From contig CAUYUJ010015027.1 of assembly GCA_963575745.1 (NCBI GenBank), positions 998,393 through 1,062,392 on the forward strand: a DNA stretch of 64,000 nucleotides. Reading direction: 5' to 3'. Source of the DNA: Prorocentrum cordatum. Its lineage: Eukaryota > Sar > Dinophyceae > Prorocentrales > Prorocentraceae. This document shows, piece by piece, positions 52,731 to 64,000 of the stretch. The position numbers were made by a program, and so were the translations under genes. Under the pieces are notes generated by a model, which searched no databases, was not told where the DNA came from, and saw only the letters and a list, made by a program, of their open reading frames with translations. Positions within the stretch are counted from its first letter, which is position 1. Each line of letters opens with the position of its first letter.

Positions 52731-53654
52731 ACCCCAACTAGGAGAAAGTTGAAGTAAGCACAAGTAAGTAAGTAAGGACGCAAGTATGTATCCTGGTTCG
52801 CGCGTGTCATGTGTCCAGGTGCGTGTATCCACTTGTTAGCTTGGACTGCTCATCCAGGCCCAATCGTGGCACACGTTAGTCTTCGACCGGCAAGCAAGTA
52901 CGAGTTGTGATTTGTGCACGGCAACGATGAGAGCCGAAGTCGCAATTTGTTCACAGGTCGACTCACAGATAATAACATAGCACAGCAGAGCACGGCATAG
53001 CTAACCATTGGGCACCATCGAGGTGCCTTGCACCAGGAGCTTTGTGGCAACTTTGGGGCCTCTTGGGAACCTCTTCGAGGCCTCTTGGAGTCTTGTGAGA
53101 CTTCTTGGGGCCTCTTGGGCTTCTTTGCCTTCCTGGGTCGTGATGTGCAGACTGACGGGTGCGGGCTGGAGGGAGATGAGGAAGCTCGGCCTATAACCTA
53201 TAATTTTATTTCACAATGGTTTGCCTACGGACCCAAGGACTGCGGGCGGGGAGCCATATGCGCGTCGCCCGTGATCCCTTCAATGACTACAACTCAGACG
53301 TTGGGGAACACCGAGGTACCCAGGAACCAAGGCCAAGGAACCAAGAAATCAAAGCCCAGGAACCAAAGAACCAAGACCAAGGAACCCGGGCAAGGCCTAA
53401 AGCATTAAGACCAAGGAACCAAAGACCAATCAACCAACAATCAAGACTAAGGCAAGGAACCAAGACCAAGGAACCCGGTCAAGGCCTTGTAAGGAAACAA
53501 GGCCCAGGACCCCGGGGGGACCCCGTAGCAAGGGAACACGATTTAGGAATTTCGGGGAGCATTGGCGCGACCAAGTCCGACACCCAACGGTTTCTTCACA
53601 AACAATGAAGAGCCTCTAGGGGAAAGCCGAATCGGGCAAGAATGGTGCCCTCGC
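52731..53654. other. no gene; CCTCTTGG and AAGGAACC short repeats
   Basis: 53045-53130 is a CCTCTTGG-family block. 53325-53480 repeats CCAAGGAACCAAGACC units. The rest is unassigned. Confidence 0.6.
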
Positions 53655-53850
53655 ATTGGCAGCGCAAACATTCAACTTAACAGTCGCAACAGCTACACGG
53701 ACGGAGGGTGGCTCATTGTCAGAGCGGGGCTCCCGCCAGAGATGTCTTCGCACATTGCTACCACCATGTTTGAATTGTTGTATAGCAAGGAGCTGCGCGA
53801 ATGGAGGGCGCAGGTCGAATGCTGGCGGCACGCATGCCCGTGACCTGCGG
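53655..53850 (+). repeat. two degenerate ~83-bp family units
   Basis: AACAGCTACACGGACGGAGG, GCGGGGCTCCCGCCAGAGAT and GGAGCTGCGCGAATGGAGGG follow the family order. Confidence 0.6.
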
Positions 53851-54748
53851 CGCGCCAGCCCAACTTTGACTGGCGAGCCTCGTTTTTCCATGATTTTTCA
53901 ACTGCTCCCCCTAGCCCCCCCCCCTCCCCATCCTCCTTCACCCCCGACTCCACCCCCTCCTCCTCTTCCTCCGCCTCCCTCTCCACCTCCCCACCCGCTA
54001 CCTATGCCCCTTCCTTCTTGCTCCTCCTCCGCCTCCTCCTCCTCCTCTTCCTTCCCCCCCCGCGCGCTCGTGTCACAGTCTAGGATCGGGCCCAGAGCGC
54101 ACACGAGATGTTGTGCGCAATTTTGCACGGATATGCAAACGCGCATTCAAGAGTCTTCCTTGCACCTTCGATTAACAAATGGATGGGAAGTGTACGGGCG
54201 TTCATTGCCAGAGTCCACCCAAAGCGCGTCACTACATTGGTTTTCTCTTGAAGATGATCTGGTGTGGGTATCTGGCCGTTGGTGCCGTCGCGATGGTCAT
54301 CGTCCTGATTATCACCGGCCCGTGCAAAACGCCCAGACATATTCGGCAATTGCCCCTATCCAGGCCTCAGCGCCGCGTTAATACTGACAATCGGCCCAGG
54401 CACCCCAGCTGTTGGTTTGACTCGATGCATACACAACCGTTTTGTGAAGTGGAGGACAGTGTCGTCGAAATCGAACCACATGATACATGCACCGCAGGCG
54501 AGGTGCCTTTCAAAGTAATTAGAGCGTCATGCCACAAGGTTGTAGCCGATACCCACATCATCGCACAACGTTAACCGCCGTCGCCCAGTGCTTCCGTCGG
54601 TGTTGCAGTCTTTCTGCTTTCAGCATGGCACACATAATCTCTTTCGAATGTCAGCGAAGCCCGACCATTCATGTACATGTTTCCCATACCAGGCGAGCCA
54701 AGCCGTCCATCATACCACGATTGTTTTGCTCAGTGACTAAGAACTGAG
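53851..54748. other. no gene recognised; C-rich tract
   Basis: CCTCC/CCCCC pyrimidine tract 53905-54065, then lower-GC DNA without a recognisable product. Confidence 0.4.
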
Positions 54749-54943
54749 ATGACTGAAATCGCCACCAGAGCCGCCGACGCGCCGCGTCTCAGGCCGCATC
54801 CATTCGCCTCCCCGGCCAACTCCCCGACGTACTCCTCTGACCAGTGCCGGTTCTTCTCCGCCGAGGCCCAGGCCGTGCTGGCACAGGCCGCGGCACGTCT
54901 CTTCGACGCCGCCGTCGCTGCTGCCGCCGTCGCGGTCGCCTGA
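54749..54943 (+). CDS. short hypothetical open frame or exon
   Basis: 64 codons, MTEIATRAADAPRLRPHPFA at the start and an alanine-rich end with QAVLAQAAARLFDAA. Protein-like composition and GC bias at codon ends distinguish it slightly from its flanks. No family is recognised and it may be chance. Confidence 0.2.
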   Translation: MTEIATRAADAPRLRPHPFASPANSPTYSSDQCRFFSAEAQAVLAQAAARLFDAAVAAAAVAVA

Positions 54944-55838
54944 GTCGACCTCGTCGTCCTCCTCCACCTTCTCTCCATCCCTCCCTGCATACTCCCTTCA
55001 TTCCTCACAGCTCCTACTCCCTCCTCCGTCCTCTCTCGTCTCTCCTCGTCCGTCCAACTCTTTCCTACCTACCTCCTCCTCTCTCCCTCTACTGCTCCTT
55101 CTGTGTCGTCTGCTCCCTCTCATCCTACTCCCTCCTCCTCACCCCTTATCCCCCGTCCGCTTCGCTCCTTCCTCCTTTCTCTTCCTGCTCATCCTCCTTC
55201 TCCCCTCCCTCCTCCTGGTATTCCTCCCTCGTCCCTTCCCATCCTCCTAGCGAGAAGGAGCGAGAAGCCGCGATGAGGAGGAGGAGGAAGAGGAGGAGGA
55301 AGAGAAGGAGGAAGAGGAGGAGGAGACGGAGGAGACGGAGGCGGATAAGGACATCAGGGGGAGGATGAAGATGATGACGAGCACGAAGAGGACAAGGGGA
55401 AGGAGGTGGGGATGCAGCAGCAGCAACAGCAGGGTGGATAAAATGAGGCGGAGGAAGAAGACAAGAGAATATAAGTGAGGATCAGCAGCAGCAGGAACTG
55501 AAGGAGGAAGACAGAAGGGGGAAGGCGAAGGGGCTGCCTGAGGGCTTCGTCAAGCCTCCTGGGGCTATTGGGTGTTTGCTCTGGCCTTATAGAGCTTCCT
55601 GGTGCGTCCTGGTGCCTCATAAAGTCTTCATGGTGGCGGACTGGCAGACGGACTGGATGACAAAGGGTATGTCAAAGAGATTCCCGGGGCTCTCTCGCAG
55701 ACTCCTGAGGCATTTTGTTGTTTCTTTTGGCCTGCAGACGCTCAATACTCGTGTTGGCGTTGGCCGAGTCGTCCAGTCTCTCCAAGTAGTTGACGGACGG
55801 GTCGCTGGTGCGTTCGGTCCAAGGCGTCGACCAGAGTA
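54944..55838. other. pyrimidine tract, (GGA)n and CCTCTTGG-like scraps
   Basis: CTCCTC-rich 54950-55250, GGA-rich 55260-55345, CCTGGGG/CTTCCTGG units 55545-55700. No gene. Confidence 0.6.
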
Positions 55839-56210
55839 TCTCTTTCTCTCCCTCCCTCCCTCCCTCTCTCTCTCTCTTTCTCTTGCTCTCTTTTGCCCTC
55901 TCTTTCTCTCGCTCTTTGTCTCTCTCTCTTTCTCTCTTTCTCTGTCTCTGTCTCTCTCTCTCCCTCTGTATCCCTCTCTCTCGTTATCTCCCTCTCTCTC
56001 ACTACCTGACTAGTTGTTGTCGTTTCTACATATATACACAATTATATATATACATGTGTGTATCCCTATCGCTGTCTTGCAACATCTCGCAAACTATACC
56101 TCTCTGTATCTCTGCATGCTTCTATTTTCTTATATGATATACATAAATATATGTGTATGAGTATCTGTGATTGTGCATATATATATATATATGTGTATAG
56201 ATACACCGTT
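55839..56210. repeat. (TC)n then TA/TATG tracts
   Basis: CTCTCTCT-rich 55840-56005. ATATATA runs at 56040-56055 and 56180-56193. Confidence 0.9.
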
Positions 56211-56254
56211 GGCACATGTTTACACTATCCCGAAGAATCTTTTCCGCCATCACC

Positions 56255-56655
56255 CCAACGTGCTCTTACTCCCCAAACAGTGCTTGCACCTTGGGGTTCT
56301 TACTTCGTTCTCTTAAATAATTGTTGGTTGGGTATTCCGGATTTTCGGTTGGTGCCCGCCCGTGGGCGTTTCGTGGGCGCCCCTCATTTGGAGGGTATGC
56401 TGAGGTTTCGCCCGGTGCTCGTCCGTAGGCGCTTTGTGAGCGTCCCGCGTTTGGGGGGTATGCCAAGGTTTCGCCTGGTACCCGCCAGTGGGCGCATCGT
56501 GAGCGCTCGTGGGCGCCCCGCGCTGGAGGGTAGGCCGAGGTTTCGCCTCGTGCCCGCCTGTGGGCGCCTCATGTGTGCCCCGCGCGGGGGGGGTATGCCT
56601 AAGTTTCGCCAGGTGTTCGCCTGTGGGCGCCTCGTGGGCGCCCTGATAGCGTGCA
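56255..56655. repeat. ~60-bp repeat array, second copy of the 27.4-kb family
   Basis: Begins CCCCAAACAGTGCTTGCA, then about five units with GGTATGC.(A/G)AGGTTTCGCC and GTGGGCGC(C/A)TCGTG. The shared leader and unit type tie it to 27396-27770. Confidence 0.75.
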
Positions 56656-56689
56656 TCACGTGGACTCTCTTTTCAAAAGAAGAATAGAC

Positions 56690-57000
56690 TCCGCCATTTT
56701 CGTCCCTCTGAAATCATCGGCACCATTCCATGTTACATGGGGTTCTGCCTCATCATGTGTTAGTCAAACCATACCCTTCTTGCCAAACTGGTATCGCCCT
56801 CCTTGTCTAATAGAACTACGCGCGCGCACTCATCCATATCAAAAGGTTCTGTTTCAAGAAGCCTTGTACAAAAATGATACAAAGTCCACGCAAGCAAGCG
56901 CACATGTCGAAAGCATACCAAACGCACCAGTTCTGCAAGGGTTTTTATTCAAAAACAGCACTATTCCGATTGTAAACCTTACATTCCCCAAACTTTGTTT
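56690..57000. repeat. CpG-rich dispersed unit, partial copy
   Basis: Head with CATTCCATGTTACATGGGGT, CTGCCTCATC and TGGTATCGCCC, then CGCGCGCG and GCACATGTCGAAA. It is a degenerate relative of the units at 57300 and 59060. Confidence 0.4.
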
Positions 57001-57290
57001 GCTCATAGGAGGGTTTACTTCTGTCCTACGGAACTGGGCCGGTGTGGCGGTCTGGCGGCTATGTTGTCGCCGTCGTTGCCCCGTCGTCGCCTCGTCGCCG
57101 CACGTCGTTTGGGCTGTTGTCGCAGTGGCCGCCCCGTCGCCGTCTCGTCGCCGCCCGTCGTCTGGGCCGTTGTGGTGATTTGGCGGCTATGTTGTTGCCG
57201 TGGCTGTCCCGTCGCCGCCTCGTCGCCTCCCGTCGTCTGGGCCTGATTGCCAGTCTGGCGACTATGTTGCCGCCGCCGCCTAAATTGCAC
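57001..57290. repeat. GTCGCC-rich tandem units
   Basis: Three to four repeats of CTGGCGGCTATGTTG(T/C)(C/T)GCCG and CGTCGCCGCC(T/C)CGTCGCC, ending CGTCGTCTGGGCC. Confidence 0.75.
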
Positions 57291-57299
57291 AACGTAGAT

Positions 57300-57665
57300 T
57301 CTCTCCTCTACATGAGTATGAGACCCCCCCCTATCAGAATCTCCCCCCCTGGAATTCACGTGATCCCTTTTCGTAGTGCAAGTTACATACAATTCTGCCC
57401 CATCGCCCATCCGAAATATGAGCTCATACCAACCCAGGTAGGCCGGTATTCTCCCCCCCTCATTTGCTGCAAGAAATATTATGACCACACACACACACAC
57501 ACTCGTTTCTCAAAGATCAGCATTTTCCAGAGATCCATTCATTCCAAGCAAAAAAAAACGATGTGCACACGCGCGTGTCGCCATGCGCATGCCAAAGTCC
57601 GTGAAATATTCCAGGTTTCGCAAGGAACTCAAAATCGAGTGTCCCGAAAACACGTATATATAATG
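57300..57665. repeat. CpG-rich dispersed unit, copy Q
   Basis: Head: C-run, ATCCCTTTTCGTAGTGCAAG, TTCTGCCCCATCGCCCATC, AAATATGAGCTC. Then (AC)n, an A9 run, CACGCGCGTGTCGCC, GCATGCC, TTTCGCAAGGAACTCAAAA, TATATA. It matches 59060-59450 in order. Confidence 0.7.
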
Positions 57666-57704
57666 AAACATAATACAGGAGAAACCCCCAATCAGTTTTT
57701 TGTT

Positions 57705-58005
57705 GGGGCGATCGGGCTACAGGACTATAGGGCTATAGGGCTATGTAACTCTAGGGCTACATGGGCTATATGGCTATAGGGGTTTAGTGCTATAGGGCTA
57801 TAAGGGGCTATAGGGCGATAGGGCCATAGAGCTATAGGGCTATAGGGCTCTAGGGCTCTAGAGCTATAGGGCTCTAGGGCTGTAGGGCCATAGAGCTATA
57901 GGGCTATTGGGATATTGGGCGATAAGGCGATATGGGCTATATGGGTTGGGCTATTGGGGTATTAGGCTATAGAGCTCTAAGACTATAGGGCTATATGGCT
58001 ATAGG
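57705..58005. repeat. degenerate octamer array TATAGGGC
   Basis: About 35 units of (T/C)TATAGGGC, CTCTAGGG and similar 8-mers. Confidence 0.9.
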
Positions 58006-58140
58006 GTACCCGGGCACCCCCAGGCACCTCCGGGCACCCCCTGGCACCCGGGCACCCACGGGCACCCGGGCACCTGGCCACCGGCCACCGAAGTTTTGGG
58101 GCACCCACGGGCACCCGGGCAACCGGCCACTGGCCACTGA
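58006..58140. repeat. GGGCACC/ACGGGCACCC short repeats
   Basis: GGGCACCC units alternate with GGCCACCGGCCAC. The block contains two ~60-bp versions, each ending (AAGTTTTG / AAATTTTG). Confidence 0.8.
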
Positions 58141-58199
58141 AATTTTGCCGAACAAATCCGAACGTTTTGGAATCCGCTAGGACACCTACAGAGGCAAGC

Positions 58200-58950
58200 T
58201 CTGATTGGGGAACAACCTCTCGCGCGTACACACCCTTGCGCGCGTATTGTCGCGAGAGTCTTTTGCAACAAATGGGACGACGTGCGCGCGCGTCGTCGCG
58301 CGCACAAGCCGAAATCCTTCAGGAACCTGAGTGTTCGCAGGGATGTCAAAACCGAGTATCCCGAAACCACATATAGACACACACATGGTTTCGCAAGATC
58401 AATTTCCAACAGAAAGCTTGCGCTCGCGCTCTTGCGAACTCCTTGAGCACACCATAGGTTTTTCAACATCGCATGGAAGTCTGCCAAGCGGGCCTCTCGC
58501 GCCGCATGCCAAAATCATTCGAACGCCCTTGCGCGTGAGCTGGGGGGCACGATCCGTGACAAATGATGCCATTCGGCCACTCTCTCGCGCCACCCGCGCG
58601 CGCATGTCGAACTCCTTCAAGAATTCAAGAACCTTCATCACCGACGCAGGGACGCTGTCATCGTCGTCGGCGCGATCGGCATCGGCGCCGTCACTGGCCT
58701 TGCTGTCGTCGGTGTCACCATCGTCACCAGCATCGCTGCTATCATCATCGTGTCTACGGTTGCCGTCGTTGCCATGATACCGCGCCCGCCCATGTCACCG
58801 CCTCGCACTGAAGCGCTCGCTGGAAAGGGCCCAGCGGTCAGCGCCACCGCGGCCGCGTCGGTCGCGCCAATGTAGCTGGCCGCTGCGCGCGCGAGCACGC
58901 GCGGGCTAGCGCGGCCGCAGAGGTGCAGCAGCCGACGCCAAGCAGTCATC
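58200..58950. repeat. ~750-bp duplicated segment, copy R
   Basis: Shares with 59577-60325, in order: GACGTGCGCGCGCGTCGTCG, TTCGCAGGGATGTCAAAACC, AAAGCTTGCGCTCGCGCTCT, CCATAGG, GCGGCCACTCTCTCG, ATGATACCGCGCCCGCCC and GGCCCAGCGGTCAGCGCCAC. Identity looks around 80%. Frames through it are not conserved between copies, so it is not a gene pair. Confidence 0.9.
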
Positions 58951-59059
58951 GCAATCGCCGCGGGCTCTGCAAACCCAGTTGCGGGCGATGATTGCGCGAG
59001 CAGTGGAGTTGGCACTGTCAAGTTCGGCAGGGCGAAGTGCGTCGCAGATGTTTTCCTTT

Positions 59060-59576
59060 CTTCGAAGAAACTAGATTCGACCCCCACCCACCCACCCCGG
59101 GTTTATCCGCTCCCTTTTCGCATTACAATGTGCATATGATTATGCCCCAGTCGCCCATCTTAAATATGAGTTCGTGCCATCCCGGCCAGGTCGGCATCGA
59201 CGCCCCCCGCCATCCTCTGCAACATATGTTATGCGCGCGCATCGCTTATCACGAATCATCAGCTTTCAAAAATCCCAAAAAATCCTTCGCCCCCCCCCCC
59301 AAAAAAAAAAAAAATACGAACTGCACGCGCGCGCGTCGTCGCGCGCGCATGCCGAAATATTTTAAAAACCTTAGGTGTCGCAAGGATGTCAAAATCGATT
59401 GGTCAACCGATTTTTGTTATATCTGTATATATAAATATAGGTACATATCCATATACTGATTCGCAACACGGATTGGCAAGAACTTGCGCGCGCCCACTCT
59501 TGCGAATTCTTGAGAAAACCATAAGTGATTTAACATGTTCATAAAATGCTCACACACGGACTTCGCGCGCGCGCAT
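59060..59576. repeat. CpG-rich dispersed unit, copy of Q
   Basis: CCCTTTTCGCATTACAATGT, ATGCCCCAGTCGCCCATC, AAATATGAGTTC, an A14 run, CGCGCGCGTCGTCGCGCGCG, TGTCGCAAGGATGTCAAAAT and TATATAAATATAG in the order seen at 57300-57665. Confidence 0.7.
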
Positions 59577-60325
59577 GTCAAAATGGTTCGAACGCCCTTG
59601 CGCGCGCGTTGTCGCGAGAGTCTTTTGCAACACATGGGGCGACGTGCGCGCGCGTCGTCGCGCGCGCATGTCGGAATCTTTCAATAACCTAAGGGTTCGC
59701 AGGGATGTCAAAACCGAGTGCCCCAAACCACATATATGTACACACATGTTTTCGCAGCACCAATTTCCAACATAAAGCTTGCGCTCGCGCTCTTGCGAAT
59801 TCTCGAGCACGCCATAGGTCCCTCAACATGTGCACGGAAGTCTCCCAAGCGGCCTTCTCGCACCACATGCCGAAATCATTCGGGCGCCCTTGAGCGCGAG
59901 CTGGGGGTGGGGTGCGCGATCCGCGTCAAATGATACCATGCGGCCACTCTCTCGAGCCACCCGCGCGCTCGCGCATGTCGAATTCCTTCCAAGACTTCCC
60001 ATCACCGACGCGAGGGCGCTGTCATCGTCGCCGATGCGATCAGCATCGGCGCCGCCACTGGCCGCGCCGCCGTCGCCGTCGCCATCGCCACCAGCATCGC
60101 TACTTGCATCAACGCGTCTACACATTGTCGACGCTGCCATGATACCGCGCCCGCCCGCGTCGCCGACTCGCATTGAAGCGCCCGCTGGGATGGGCCCAGC
60201 GGTCAGCGCCACCGCGGCCGCGTCGGTCGCGCCAAACTGGACGGCCGCCGCTGCGCACGCGCGCACGCGCGGTCTGGCGCGGCCGCACGATGCACCAGCC
60301 AGCGCCGAGCAGTCGTCGCAACCCC
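59577..60325. repeat. ~750-bp duplicated segment, copy S
   Basis: Second copy of 58200-58950. The GGCCGCGTCGGTCGCGCCAA block near 60213 is identical in both. It is followed by unique DNA up to the (CT)n tract. Confidence 0.9.
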
Positions 60326-60451
60326 CCCCGGATGGGCGCGCAAACCAAGATGCGGGCGGGGGCTTCGGGCTCGCATGCCCCCTGCGAAACTCATCGTTTC
60401 ATTATCGGCCCCTCTCTCGCTTCTTGCTCCTCACCCTTCTCCCTTCCTCCT

Positions 60452-63924
<3,473 letters not shown>

Positions 63925-64000
63925 TCTCCTCCTTTCTGCCTGCCCGTGTGTACGCGTGGCTCCGCGTCCACGGTGTCAGGGCGTGGGGGCGGGGGGTGCC
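63925..64000. other. LINE-C 3' flank to window end
   Basis: 76 bp of GC-rich non-coding DNA, possibly the 3' untranslated region; no poly(A) or tail repeat is reached. Confidence 0.4.

Noticed and set aside
57705-58005. Telomere repeat
   Set aside because: The unit is a degenerate 8-mer TATAGGGC, not the TTTAGGG type, and lies inside the window between other repeats.

Overview
The window looks like nuclear DNA of a dinoflagellate. It is GC-rich, almost gene-free and dominated by minisatellites, trinucleotide microsatellites and decayed retroelements. It also carries near-exact copies of the dinoflagellate trans-spliced leader (DinoSL) embedded in the DNA; the best, at 51293-51314, matches 21 of the 22 leader positions as I know them. 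A Prorocentrum-like genome is my guess from the repeat-encoded peptide style only; genus cannot be proven here. Nothing looks bacterial or viral, and most long open frames are microsatellites or minisatellites read as protein.

Layout. 0-14.7 kb: satellites and dispersed repeats, including duplicated blocks at 2.3-5.8 kb and a 15-copy 89-bp array (3.85-5.2 kb). 14.8-18.2 kb: a frameshifted non-LTR retrotransposon (LINE-A) whose 5' end is a leader relict. 18.8-22.2 kb: the 3' tail of another LINE and a second decayed reverse-transcriptase-like gene. 23.4-30.6 kb: three copies, in both orientations, of a composite element built on an ~83-bp tandem repeat and bounded by (CCT)n/(GGA)n tracts. 32.7-34.4 kb: the only convincing host gene, an intron-free RNA-binding protein with a proline-rich body, an arginine-rich stretch and a C-terminal RRM. 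35.7-36.7 kb: a 900-bp (GGT)n tract. 37.0-41.7 kb: a complete-ended Ty1/copia element on the minus strand, with 770-bp LTRs, GTTCG target duplication, primer site and polypurine tract, encoding a zinc-binding Gag-like protein and RT/RNase H but no visible protease or integrase. 43.8-44.9 kb: an 11-bp repeat array. 45.5-48.1 kb: a ~29-copy 88-bp array that is the same family as the 3.9-kb array in opposite orientation. 49.5 kb: three consecutive palindromes. 51.3 kb: the best leader relict. 56-60.4 kb: several families of direct repeats. 60.7-63.9 kb: the 3' half of a third LINE (LINE-C) with an intact 1047-codon frame.

The genes do not form an operon or pathway. What unites the window is retroposition: three LINEs, an LTR element, leader relicts and a possible retrogene. 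LINE-A, LINE-C and the 51.3-kb leader relict each begin directly against a simple-sequence tract, and two minisatellite families travel as composite units with an attached microsatellite and a conserved unique tail.
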